Assembly (NCBI GenBank): GCA_964553795.1
Contig: CAZKMR010000006.1
Span: 35,166-99,165, forward strand
Origin: JADLHS01 sp964553795
GTDB taxonomy: Bacteria; Verrucomicrobiota; Verrucomicrobiia; Limisphaerales; JADLHS01
Length of the DNA stretch: 64,000 nt
Reading direction: 5' to 3'
In this document: piece by piece, positions 42,371 through 50,507 of the stretch
Numbering within the stretch: the stretch's first letter is position 1
Layout of the letters: the number at the start of each line of letters is the position of its first letter
Program-made: the position numbers and the translations under genes
Notes under the pieces: generated by a model
Databases searched by the model: none
What the model was told of the DNA's origin: nothing
What the model saw: the letters and a program-made list of their open reading frames with translations, nothing else

Positions 42371-44221
42371 ATGACAGCACCAAACCCACAATCAGCCGGG
42401 AAATCTTCCCCCCAACGATTGCGCCGCTTGCTGACGTATCTCCAGCCGGCGAAATGGCCGTTTATAGGAGGCGTTCTCGCGGGACTCGTGTTTGCAGGCA
42501 TCAGTGGATTTGGTTTGCCGATGATGTTGTACGCCGTAGCGCCGGTGATTTTTGGCGATGCAACTGCGACGACCAGCGAGCAATCCCAAACGGTGATCCG
42601 GGTGGCGCGCTGGATGTTTGGTGATGAATTTCAGGATAAGCTGCTATTCGTCGCGTGTCTCGGACTGCCGGTCATCTTTCTGATTCGCGGTTTGAGCGCG
42701 TTTCTGAATCGTTATTGGCTCAACTACGCGGGCTTCCAGATGTTGGAAGCGCTGCGTGCTGATGTGTTTCGGCGCCTCCAGGAGTTGCCGCTGGCCTTTT
42801 ATCACCGGCATAAGTCCGGCGACCTCACCGCGCGCCTGATGTCCGATACGGAGCAATTGAAGAACGTCGTTATGTTGATGAGCGCCGACGTGCTCAAGCA
42901 GCCGTTCACTTTGATTGGCGCGGTCGGTTTCTTGTTTTACCTCGCCTTCACGAATCGCAGCGCCTTGTTCGTGTTGATTGCCCTCGGCAGTGTGCCGTTG
43001 TGCATTGTGCCCATCCGGATCGTCGCCCGTAGGTTAATCAAGAAAGCGCGGTTGCTCGCTTCTCAGACCGGCGAACTCAATGCGGTGGTGATCGAAGGCT
43101 TGCAGTCGCCGATGGAAATCCAGGCGTACAATCTGCAACCGCGATTGCTGGAACGATTCACCACCAGCGTGCGCAATATTTTTCGGCTTTCGATGAAGAC
43201 CGTCAAATATCAGGCCTTCGTCAATCCGCTCATCGAGTTTATTTCCGCCTGTGGTTTTATGGTGGCGCTCTACTTCGGGTTCAAGCACGGGATGAAATTC
43301 GAAGTGTTTGCCGCGATGGGAGCGGCGTTGTTCATGGCGTATGAGCCGGTAAAAAAACTCAGCATCCTGAACGCGGTCTGGAAAATGGGGACGGCTTCAT
43401 TCGAACGTTTGGAACAAGTGCTCGATGCGGAAGACGCCGTGCCGCAACCACCGCAACCAGTCGCCTTGCCTGCCGACTCGGCGGAACTCACTTTTGACCA
43501 AGTCGGTTTTACTTATCAGGCGCGGGATGCGAACAGCGAGCCACCGGTGGCCTTGACCGGCATCAATGTCCGTTTCCAGCCGGGCGAAGTGGTGGCACTC
43601 GTCGGCAAGAGCGGGGCGGGCAAATCCACGTTCGTTTCGTTGATTCCCCGTTTTTATGATCCGACGGCGGGGCGTGTTACTCTAGGGGGCGTCAACGTTC
43701 GGGAGGCGGACAAAGCCGCGCTGCGGGATCGCATCGCCCTCGTGCCGCAGATGCCCGTGTTGTTCAATGCCAGCATCGCTGAGAATATTCGCATGGGGCG
43801 ACTCAGTGCCACCGATGCAGAAGTTCGCGTGGCGGCGCAAAAGGCGTTTGTCGCGGACTTCATCGAGACGCTGCCACAGGGTTACGACACGATTGTCGGC
43901 GAACGCGGTGCTTCGTTGTCTGGCGGGCAACGGCAGCGAATTGCGATTGCGCGGGCGTTTCTCAAAGACGCGCCGATTTTGATTCTCGATGAAGCCACCA
44001 GTGCGTTGGATTCGGAAAGTGAAGCGAAGGTGCAACTGGCGTTGAAAGAACTGGTGCAAGGCCGGACGACTTTCATGATCGCGCATCGGTTCAGTTCGAT
44101 TGGTCTTGCGACGCGCATTCTGGTTTTCGAACAGGGTCGCATCACGGGTGATGGCACGTCGGAAGAGCTCCGGCGGACACATGAGGGTTTCCGGCGGATG
44201 ATGGAGTTACAGCAATTGTAA
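42371..44221 (+). CDS. MsbA-like ABC exporter (fused permease and ATPase)
   Basis: A 616-residue half-transporter of the lipid A / multidrug exporter class. The N-terminal six-helix domain (about 20-320, including FIGGVLAGLVFAGISGFGLP and FTLIGAVGFLFYLAF) carries the coupling region FYHRHKSGDLTARLMSDTEQLK. The ATPase has Walker A GKSGAGKST, Q-loop VPQMP, signature LSGGQRQRIAIARAF, Walker B ILILDEATSALDSE and H-loop AHRFSS. The ATG at 42371 is preferred over an earlier in-frame start at 42341. It sits at the front of the surface-glycan gene cluster, so flipping a lipid-linked glycan or lipid A is likely, but the substrate is inferred. Confidence 0.9.
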   Translation: MTAPNPQSAGKSSPQRLRRLLTYLQPAKWPFIGGVLAGLVFAGISGFGLPMMLYAVAPVIFGDATATTSEQSQTVIRVARWMFGDEFQDKLLFVACLGLPVIFLIRGLSAFLNRYWLNYAGFQMLEALRADVFRRLQELPLAFYHRHKSGDLTARLMSDTEQLKNVVMLMSADVLKQPFTLIGAVGFLFYLAFTNRSALFVLIALGSVPLCIVPIRIVARRLIKKARLLASQTGELNAVVIEGLQSPMEIQAYNLQPRLLERFTTSVRNIFRLSMKTVKYQAFVNPLIEFISACGFMVALYFGFKHGMKFEVFAAMGAALFMAYEPVKKLSILNAVWKMGTASFERLEQVLDAEDAVPQPPQPVALPADSAELTFDQVGFTYQARDANSEPPVALTGINVRFQPGEVVALVGKSGAGKSTFVSLIPRFYDPTAGRVTLGGVNVREADKAALRDRIALVPQMPVLFNASIAENIRMGRLSATDAEVRVAAQKAFVADFIETLPQGYDTIVGERGASLSGGQRQRIAIARAFLKDAPILILDEATSALDSESEAKVQLALKELVQGRTTFMIAHRFSSIGLATRILVFEQGRITGDGTSEELRRTHEGFRRMMELQQL

Positions 44222-44244
44222 ACTCAGCCCCGTCGCGCGGTGGG

Positions 44245-45045
44245 TCAGCGCGTCGGCAACTTCAACCAGCGGCGCAGACGTTTACGGGCACGGTCAAAAG
44301 TTCTTTGCGCGAAAGTTGGTTGCGGCAGCGGCAGTTCGGGACAGCCCGCATCGGGATACAACTTCGCCAAGGCCCGCAATGTTAGTGGCATCGCGCGTTG
44401 CGACAGATGAATTGCGTCGAAGAAGAACCACTCGATAGTTCGGTCGTTGGAGTCCACGAGGCCGGAATAGTTCTCCAGGAATTTTGCGCCGCACGCTTCG
44501 GCGCGTTTCTTTGCGCCGGCATTGAAGCAGCGCACGGCGGCATTGCGTTCCTGCCATGAGCCGACGGCAATAAAATCATCGTCGCGTTTGGCTTTGCGCG
44601 GGGTGCTGAGTCGGGTCGGGACTGAGTTGTAAACGATCACTTCGTGGCCGCGCGCTTGAATTTCCGCCACGACGCGGAAGTAGGAATCAAGACAAGTCGC
44701 GACGATGGCTTCGACGGGAGCATTCTGTTTGAGCGCCTGTTTTAGAATATGCGCGCGACAATCAATTTCTCCGAAGCACAACAGCACGCGCGCGCCGGCG
44801 GGCACGGCATGGTCCAACACGGCAAACAGGTGTTCCCGCCCGCGCGCGCTGGTGTTGAGCTTCGCCAGATTGAAAGCCAGCGCCGGGCCGATATGAAACG
44901 TTTCAAACCAGGGCAAACGATTGGCAACGCGTTCCGGCCAACCGGCTTGAATGCGATTTTCGCCCGCAAAAAAACTGACATGACTGTCCCCGATGCAATA
45001 AATCGGTTGGATTGCCGCGGGGGTTGTGAGTTGGCTGCCGTTCAT
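44245..45045 (-). CDS. SGNH/GDSL hydrolase-like protein (paralogue of the protein at 46552)
   Basis: A 266-residue protein with SGNH-like blocks: CIGDSHVSFF with the putative nucleophile Ser of GDSH, LCFGEIDCRAH as block III, and FFFDAIHLSQRAMP with the Asp-xx-His pair. The order and spacing fit a hydrolase or acetyltransferase/esterase acting on glycans. It lacks a signal peptide, so it is cytoplasmic or membrane-associated. The ATG at 45045 is chosen since homology begins at IYCIGDSH; a frame extends to 45273 without credible sequence. The GDSH, GEIDCR and HLSQR blocks recur in the neighbouring protein at 46552. Basic C-terminus (RTFDRARKRLRRWLK). Confidence 0.75.
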   Translation of the reverse strand: MNGSQLTTPAAIQPIYCIGDSHVSFFAGENRIQAGWPERVANRLPWFETFHIGPALAFNLAKLNTSARGREHLFAVLDHAVPAGARVLLCFGEIDCRAHILKQALKQNAPVEAIVATCLDSYFRVVAEIQARGHEVIVYNSVPTRLSTPRKAKRDDDFIAVGSWQERNAAVRCFNAGAKKRAEACGAKFLENYSGLVDSNDRTIEWFFFDAIHLSQRAMPLTLRALAKLYPDAGCPELPLPQPTFAQRTFDRARKRLRRWLKLPTR

Positions 45046-45164
45046 GAATGAAGCTGCGGTCGGGAAACTACAATGGCCGCGCGGCGTTGAGCGATGGAAA
45101 ACTTCCATCGCGCACCGAAAAAGACTTTGACGCCCGACGGCGCGGGTTGCCAACCTGTTTCGAG

Positions 45165-45875
45165 ATGAACGTCCGCAAGCAGTTGCTCGGAATGATCCTG
45201 CCGCCCCCGGTGCCCACCAATCACCGGTTGTACACCATGACCATTCCGCCGGATGCGTGGAAAAGTCGTCCAAGTGATCGGCTGGTGGACTTGGCGATTC
45301 GCACGGCGGCGCGGGCGCGGCAGATGGATTTGGCTCAACTCCAGGAGCGGATCGGGGCGGCGGTCAATCAATGGCCCGGCGAACATTATCGGTTGGTCGC
45401 GGCGTTGATTGCCGAATTGGGCGCCGCTAACGTCGTGGAGATTGGCACGTTTCAAGGCATGGCCTCGTTGGCCATGTTGTCACAATTGCCGGCGCAGGGC
45501 CGGATGACGACCTTTGATGTGATTCCCTGGCAACAGATTCAACCGCCGATTCTGCGCGAATCAGACTTCGCCGATGGCCGGTTGAAACAAGAGATTGCCG
45601 ACCTGCAAGACTTCGCCACGATGGAAAAGTATCGTGCGGTATTTCAGAGCGCGGATTTTATTTTTGTGGATGCGGCCAAGGATGGCGTGATGGAGCAGCG
45701 ATTCATTGAGAACTTTCGCAAGCTCGGTTTGCCCAAAGGTCCGGTCGTGATGTTTGACGACATTCGCGAGTGGAAGATGTTGCGCATCTGGAATGACATC
45801 ACCGAACCGAAACTCGATATCACGTCGTTTGGTCATTGGACGGGCAGTGGTTGGGTGGATTGGCCGGCGGCTTGA
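45165..45875 (+). CDS. Class I SAM-dependent methyltransferase (O-methyltransferase-like)
   Basis: A 236-residue enzyme. SAM motif I is NVVEIGTFQGMASLAML, followed by TFDVIPWQQIQPPIL and the acidic FIFVDAAKDGVMEQRF, as in Methyltransf_24 and small-molecule O-methyltransferases, then VVMFDDIREWKMLRIW. No transmembrane segment. The ATG at 45165 (MNVRKQLLGM) is preferred over the start at 45048. Placed in a cluster of glycosyltransferases, it most likely methylates a sugar hydroxyl, but the target is inferred. Confidence 0.78.
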   Translation: MNVRKQLLGMILPPPVPTNHRLYTMTIPPDAWKSRPSDRLVDLAIRTAARARQMDLAQLQERIGAAVNQWPGEHYRLVAALIAELGAANVVEIGTFQGMASLAMLSQLPAQGRMTTFDVIPWQQIQPPILRESDFADGRLKQEIADLQDFATMEKYRAVFQSADFIFVDAAKDGVMEQRFIENFRKLGLPKGPVVMFDDIREWKMLRIWNDITEPKLDITSFGHWTGSGWVDWPAA

Positions 45876-45961
45876 TGCTGCGGGCGAAGTTAATTGGCTT
45901 TTGATTCTCAGCACGACTGGCATCTTACGAGCAGACCGTTCCGAAAATTTACGATTCGATT

Positions 45962-46540
45962 ATGAGCAAGAAATCTCTTTGGCAGCGGGTGACCGGAGCA
46001 TTTGATTCCGGGACCAAGCTGCCGACCCACGCCCAGAAGCAGGCCGTCGTCCGGGAATTCGCGCAACGCTTCGGACTTCAATATCTGGTGGAAACCGGCA
46101 CGTGCCACGGGGATATGGTGGCCGCCATGCAAAAGGATTTTAAGAAAGTCATTTCGATTGAATTGAGCGAGCCGTTTTATCGAGAGGTTTGCGAGCGATT
46201 CAAAGGTGTGCCGAATGTCGAATTGATTCATGGCGACAGCGGCAAGGAAATTGGCGCGGTGGTGGAGCGCTTGCCGGGGCCAACGCTCTTCTGGCTCGAC
46301 GGTCATTACTCTGGCGGCGACACGGCGCTTGGCGAAAAGATTACGCCGATCAACGAAGAGTTGCGCGCGATTTTGGCGCCGGGCCGACCGAATCATGTGG
46401 TGTTGATTGACGACGCCCGTTGTTTCGGGGGCAGTTCGGAATATCCGACGCTCGATCAGGTTCGGGAACTGGTGCAATCACTGCGGCCCGGCTGGCAAAT
46501 GGAAGTCGAGTCTGATTGCATTCGGATTTTTCCGGCGTAA
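45962..46540 (+). CDS. SAM-dependent methyltransferase-like protein
   Basis: A 192-residue protein. The core resembles class I methyltransferases: LVETGTCHGDMVAAMQKDFK, IELSEPFYREVCERFKGVP, LFWLDGHYSGGDTALGEKI and VLIDDARCFGG. The LDGHYSGG segment is typical of a subfamily found in bacterial polysaccharide loci. The first 25 residues are basic and polar. It follows the preceding methyltransferase after 86 bases and precedes an SGNH-like gene by 11 bases. Confidence 0.75.
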   Translation: MSKKSLWQRVTGAFDSGTKLPTHAQKQAVVREFAQRFGLQYLVETGTCHGDMVAAMQKDFKKVISIELSEPFYREVCERFKGVPNVELIHGDSGKEIGAVVERLPGPTLFWLDGHYSGGDTALGEKITPINEELRAILAPGRPNHVVLIDDARCFGGSSEYPTLDQVRELVQSLRPGWQMEVESDCIRIFPA

Positions 46541-46551
46541 CCCGCCTGCGA

Positions 46552-47472
46552 ATGGATTCGCTGCCCGCAGTTTCCCCGGAGCAACTCCGCAAGTGCGACG
46601 AACTGGAAGCGGACATTCTGGCGCGAGTCGGTTCACCGGGCGCGCGTCCGCAATCGCTTCCCGCCGATCTGGAAACCCGCCGGTTTGAATTGCTGTCGCG
46701 TTTCCTCGGCTTCACCCCAACGCGGCCCGTGCCGCGCTTACACGTTTTGGGTGATAGCCACGCGGCTTTCTTTTCGGGAGTCGAAGGATTGCGATTTTAT
46801 TCCGGGCGCCGAGTGTGGACGGGATTTTTTCGGCCGCGCTATGTCAGTGCCTTCACGGAATTGCTGCCCGTGTTTCGAGTGTTTCACACCGGAGCGTCCA
46901 CGGCATGGAGCGCGGATGCGCGTCGCTCGGCCAGTCAGACGCGGGAAAAAATTGACGCTTTGTTGCGAAAAGACATCCCGCCGCGGGGCGCAGTGTTGCT
47001 CGTGTACGGCGAGATTGATTGTCGCTGGCACATTCCGAAGGCAGTTTTAGGCGGGAAGCCGATTGCCGTTGCCGCGGCGGAGACTGTGACGCGATTTATG
47101 TCGTTGCCGTGCCGCTTGGCGCAAGCCGGCTATGACGTCACCGTGTGGCAACCTTCCGGCGTGACGGTCGGCGAACCCACCCCTATGGAAGCCCGGCATC
47201 CGTTGCCCATCGTCGGGCCACAACAATTGCGGCTCGATGTGACGCGGGCGTATTCCGAGCAATTGGCCGCCGCCTGTCAGCGCGAGAACATTCGCTGTGC
47301 GGGGATTGTCGGCAAATATCACTCCTGGCCGGAACCGGCGAGTGCGGAGTGTTTTCTGGACAATTGCCATCTCTCGCAACGTCTGATGCCGCTGGCGTTG
47401 CGCGTCTTGATGGATTCTGGCGCGCTGCCGCTCCAACGCGATCCGGCGGGCGTTTGTCACCTTGCCGGTTAG
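46552..47472 (+). CDS. SGNH/GDSL hydrolase-like protein (paralogue of the protein at 44245)
   Basis: A 306-residue protein with RLHVLGDSHAAFF (block I), LLVYGEIDCRWH (block III) and CFLDNCHLSQRLMP (Asp-xx-His block). These match the protein encoded at 44245-45045 motif for motif, although overall sequence is divergent, so they are ancient paralogues. It has no signal peptide. Start ATG 46552; an upstream in-frame TTG at 46516 overlaps the previous gene. It could add or remove acyl groups from cytoplasmic glycan intermediates. This is inferred from family and neighbourhood. Confidence 0.72.
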   Translation: MDSLPAVSPEQLRKCDELEADILARVGSPGARPQSLPADLETRRFELLSRFLGFTPTRPVPRLHVLGDSHAAFFSGVEGLRFYSGRRVWTGFFRPRYVSAFTELLPVFRVFHTGASTAWSADARRSASQTREKIDALLRKDIPPRGAVLLVYGEIDCRWHIPKAVLGGKPIAVAAAETVTRFMSLPCRLAQAGYDVTVWQPSGVTVGEPTPMEARHPLPIVGPQQLRLDVTRAYSEQLAAACQRENIRCAGIVGKYHSWPEPASAECFLDNCHLSQRLMPLALRVLMDSGALPLQRDPAGVCHLAG

Positions 47473-47500
47473 CGCGACACTTGCGAAACTGCGCCCGTCT

Positions 47501-48400
47501 GTGGTCAATATTCTCTGCATCAAATGGGGCACGCGTTACGGCCCTCACTACGTCAACGAATTGCTGCGTGGAGTGCGCCGCAATTTACGACAGCCGTTTC
47601 AATTTTATTGTTGTACCGATAACGCGACCGGGCTTGATCCCGAGGTGCGCACCATTCCGTTTCCCGGGAATCCCGGCTTGAAACGCGGTTGGCCGGACGT
47701 GCTCGTCAAACTCATGGTGACGCAAGACGGCTTCGGCGGTCTGACCGGGCCGACACTGTTCCTCGATCTTGATGTGATCATTTTGGATTCGATTGACTGT
47801 TTTTTTGATTTCCAGCCGGGCAAGAATTGCATCATTCACAACTGGGTGAACCCGCGCAAAGAATTCATCGGTCGCCGTCCGGCGGTGGGTAATTCCTCCG
47901 TCTTTCGTTTTGAAGCGGGCCAATCGAATTACATCTACGAAACCTTTGTTCGCGAAATGGCGCAGGCGGAAGATTTGAGCGTGTGGAATACCGAGCAGGC
48001 GTTCCTAACATACGCCATGCGTGGCGGCAAACTTACGCAGGACTCTTCGCCTCCCTCGCCCCGCCCGAGCGGGGAGAGGGTTGGGGTGAGGGGATCTGAG
48101 CCGGGTGACACGCGCCTCCTCTCCCCGGCCCTCTCCTCCCTCGGGGGAGGAGAGGGAGGAAAACAGATGCCGCCTGAAGTGCATTGGTGGCCGGAGGAAT
48201 GGACGCGTAGTTACAAACGGCATTGTCGTCCGGCGTTTCCCTTGAATTTGATTTGCACGCCCAAACCGCCGCGCGGCTGTCGCATTCTGGTTTTCCACGG
48301 ACGACCCGATCCCGACGAAGCCATGCGCGGCTATCGCGGCAAACGAATTCATCATCACATCAAACCCGCGCCGTGGATTGCGGACTATTGGCAGGTTTAG
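47501..48400 (+). CDS. Glycosyltransferase with DXD motif, carrying an in-frame repeat insertion
   Basis: The N-terminus NILCIKWGTRYGPHYVNELL and the metal-binding FLDLDVIILDSIDCFFDF identify a GT-A-type glycosyltransferase similar to GT8-like enzymes of polysaccharide loci. About 40 residues (from SSPPSPRPSGERVGVRG to LSSLGGGEGGKQ) are encoded by a CT-rich palindromic repeat at 48046-48160. The normal protein would run from MRGGKL more or less directly to VHWWPEEWTRSYKRHC. The insertion keeps the frame, giving about 299 residues. GTG at 47501 gives VNILCIKWG and is preferred; TTG at 47462 is the alternative and would overlap the previous stop by 11 bases. Confidence 0.75.
   Translation: MVNILCIKWGTRYGPHYVNELLRGVRRNLRQPFQFYCCTDNATGLDPEVRTIPFPGNPGLKRGWPDVLVKLMVTQDGFGGLTGPTLFLDLDVIILDSIDCFFDFQPGKNCIIHNWVNPRKEFIGRRPAVGNSSVFRFEAGQSNYIYETFVREMAQAEDLSVWNTEQAFLTYAMRGGKLTQDSSPPSPRPSGERVGVRGSEPGDTRLLSPALSSLGGGEGGKQMPPEVHWWPEEWTRSYKRHCRPAFPLNLICTPKPPRGCRILVFHGRPDPDEAMRGYRGKRIHHHIKPAPWIADYWQV
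48046..48160. repeat. CT-rich palindromic repeat inserted in a glycosyltransferase gene
   Basis: Two hairpins: ccctcgcccc...ggggagaggg (9 of 10 paired) and ccctctcctccc...gggaggagaggg (12 of 12 paired, 48130-48156). The translated PSPRPSGERVGVRG is a recurrent peptide arising from this type of repeat in many unrelated bacterial proteins. Confidence 0.8.
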
Positions 48401-48438
48401 CATGGTTGCGAGCAAGAATGTTCCCCGGCAGCGTGGTG

Positions 48439-48555
48439 GTAGGGCGCGTCACTCCGTGCGCGCCGGGCCGCGCCGGCAACTGAACCATTTGCTCCGCCGC
48501 TCGCAGTGCGAATGCCGCGCCACACTCGCGGCGGGCAGAGGACTGCCCGCCCTAC
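48439..48555. repeat. Palindromic intergenic element, 27-bp arm shared with 2261-2287
   Basis: Bases 48439-48465 are identical to the arm at 2261-2287. The right end, ggcgggcag...ctgcccgcc (48530-48538 and 48543-48551), is a separate 9-base perfect hairpin ending in ccctac. It fills much of the 204-base gap before the GT25 gene and may be a composite of two related elements. Confidence 0.75.
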
Positions 48556-48604
48556 CAATTTCACAAATGAACCAACGTTTCCAAAGTCGCATTCAGTGCT
48601 GAGC

Positions 48605-49441
48605 ATGACTCCTTTTGTCGCCAACTCATTCTGGCAACTGATTGACGGCGCGTTCGTCATCAATCTGGATCAGCGCGCGGATCGGTGGACGCAGTTTCAA
48701 TCAGCCACACGCGACATTATTCCCGCTGAGAAATTACATCGGCTGTCTGCTTGCGTGGGACGCGAACTTCCGGGCTTTGGCCAACGGCCATGGTTTCACG
48801 GTGGCAAACGCGACAGCACCTGGGCGGGTCGCGCGGGCTGTTTGCAATCGCATCGGCGGGCCTTGCTCCAGGCGCGGGAGAAAGGTTGGAAAACCGTCCT
48901 GCTGCTCGAAGACGATGCGGAGTTAGGGCCGAATTTTGCGTCGGTGGCGAACGCGCTCGCCGCAGCGTTGCACCAACACGATTGGCAGGTGTGTTATCTC
49001 GGCTTCACCGAACCCTGGGGGCCGGGGCGACAACTGGCGAAGTTGAATGACACGTTCGCGCTGCATCAGATCCATGGTTGCACCACCACTCATGCGTATG
49101 TCGTGCGCGAAGCGGCGCGCGATTGGATTTTGCGGCAGTTGCCCGATGAAGCAAACATCTGGCGCTGGCTGGCAACGCATCGCGCGATTGATCGCTGGTA
49201 TCAACGCCAACTCGGATTGCACTTTCCCGTGGTGTGCGTCTCGCCCAGTCTCGTGAATCAAAGCGATAGTGTTTCAGACATCGTGACGAGAGCAAATGAC
49301 TCAATGACAAGTGAAGCGCCGCTGGCTCCGGATTCCGGCGCGGCCTATTATTTAGGTCATGCGTTTCGCCGGGTTTCGATTCGCGTTGGAACAATTGCCG
49401 ACACGCTGCGAGGCTGGACGCGCCGCCGTAACGGATTTTGA
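48605..49441 (+). CDS. Glycosyltransferase family 25 (LPS biosynthesis type)
   Basis: A 278-residue protein of the GT25 family, which includes beta-1,4-galactosyltransferases of lipooligosaccharide synthesis. Motifs are AFVINLDQRADRW, STWAGRAGCLQSHRRALLQA, the acidic LLLEDDAELG, and HGCTTTHAYVVREAARDW. The C-terminus is basic (IADTLRGWTRRRNGF). ATG at 48605. It is followed without a gap by the first GT10 gene. Donor and acceptor are inferred only from the family. Confidence 0.87.
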   Translation: MTPFVANSFWQLIDGAFVINLDQRADRWTQFQSATRDIIPAEKLHRLSACVGRELPGFGQRPWFHGGKRDSTWAGRAGCLQSHRRALLQAREKGWKTVLLLEDDAELGPNFASVANALAAALHQHDWQVCYLGFTEPWGPGRQLAKLNDTFALHQIHGCTTTHAYVVREAARDWILRQLPDEANIWRWLATHRAIDRWYQRQLGLHFPVVCVSPSLVNQSDSVSDIVTRANDSMTSEAPLAPDSGAAYYLGHAFRRVSIRVGTIADTLRGWTRRRNGF

Positions 49442-49447
49442 TTGCTC

Positions 49448-50500
49448 ATGCGTGATCCAACTCAACTGATCCGCGTCAAATTCCTGACCAAACATCCGGC
49501 CAAAGATGTGACGGAAGGATGGCGGCGTTTTCTTCCCGGGCAGAGTCCGGTGCTGGGCGAGTGCCGGTTTATTTTTGATCGCGATGAGCGGAACTACGAT
49601 TGGATTGCGGTTTATGATGATTTGCCGTCGTCGCAGGGCGAACGCCATTCGCTCTGGGAAGAAGTGCTGGCTTGTCCGCGCGAACAAACGCTGTTGCTGA
49701 CGAGCGAACCGGCCACGGTGAAGGTTTACGGCCGCGGATTCTTGAAACAATTTGGCTGGGTGCTCACCAGTCAGGAGCCGTGGGTCATCCGACATCCGGG
49801 AGCGATTTATTGCCAGACCGGGCTGATCTGGTTTTACGATGGCACGCACGACCAGATTTCCCAGCAGCCACCGGAAAACAAGCCGGCGCTGATTTCCACG
49901 GTTTGTTCGGCGAAACAACAGACCCACACCTTGCACAAGTATCGCTACCAATTTGTGCAGCAGTTGAAGCAGTCGCTACCCGAACTGGAGATTTTCGGTC
50001 ACGGCGTGCGTTACATCGAGCGAAAGAACGAAGCGCTGGATTCATTCAAGTATCACGTGGCGATAGAGAATCACGTTTGTGAGCATCACTGGACCGAGAA
50101 ACTCGCGGATTCGTTCCTTGGTATGTGCCTCCCGTTTTATCACGGCGCGCCGAATGCGGCGGACTATTTCCCGCCGGAAAGTTTCATTCCGATCAACATT
50201 CACAATTTTGCGGAAAGCTTCGCGCGTATTCAGCAAGCGCTGCGCGACAACGAATACGAGCGGCGCTTACCCGCAATTCGCGCGGCGCGGCGTTTGGTGT
50301 TGGAACGATATTCGACGTTCCCGCAACTCTCGCGATTGATTGTGGAACGGCACGGTCGGCCCGTAGCGTCAGCCGCAGGACGGCAAGTCATTCAAAGCCG
50401 GCATCTGTGGCGGCGCAAACATCCTTTGGGCTCGCTGGCTTTTGCGTTGGAAAAGCTGCGGGTTGCGCTACGCTTTGCCCGACAACGCGACCCGCGTTAA
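49448..50500 (+). CDS. Glycosyltransferase family 10 (alpha-1,3-fucosyltransferase-like), copy 1
   Basis: A 350-residue protein. The C-terminal donor-binding motif FKYHVAIENHVCEHHWTEKL, followed by ADSFLGMCLPFYHGAPNAADY and FPPESFIPI, matches the signature of GT10 alpha-1,3/4-fucosyltransferases (the ExN and TEK residues). The N-terminal half is divergent. ATG at 49448, 7 bases after the previous stop (a TTG at 49442 is possible). A second, divergent GT10 gene is at 53369. The transfer of fucose from GDP-fucose is family knowledge. No GDP-fucose synthesis genes are in this window. Confidence 0.85.
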   Translation: MRDPTQLIRVKFLTKHPAKDVTEGWRRFLPGQSPVLGECRFIFDRDERNYDWIAVYDDLPSSQGERHSLWEEVLACPREQTLLLTSEPATVKVYGRGFLKQFGWVLTSQEPWVIRHPGAIYCQTGLIWFYDGTHDQISQQPPENKPALISTVCSAKQQTHTLHKYRYQFVQQLKQSLPELEIFGHGVRYIERKNEALDSFKYHVAIENHVCEHHWTEKLADSFLGMCLPFYHGAPNAADYFPPESFIPINIHNFAESFARIQQALRDNEYERRLPAIRAARRLVLERYSTFPQLSRLIVERHGRPVASAAGRQVIQSRHLWRRKHPLGSLAFALEKLRVALRFARQRDPR

Positions 50501-50507
50501 CTCAGAC

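Noticed and set aside
48080..48120. CGGGTGA at 48102 as a fourth copy of the palindrome box
   Set aside because: Lacks the CCCRAN half and is part of the CT-rich repeat within a gene.
48378..48602. Short plus-strand ORFs before the GT25 gene
   Set aside because: They are translations of the palindromic repeat and have no coding character.
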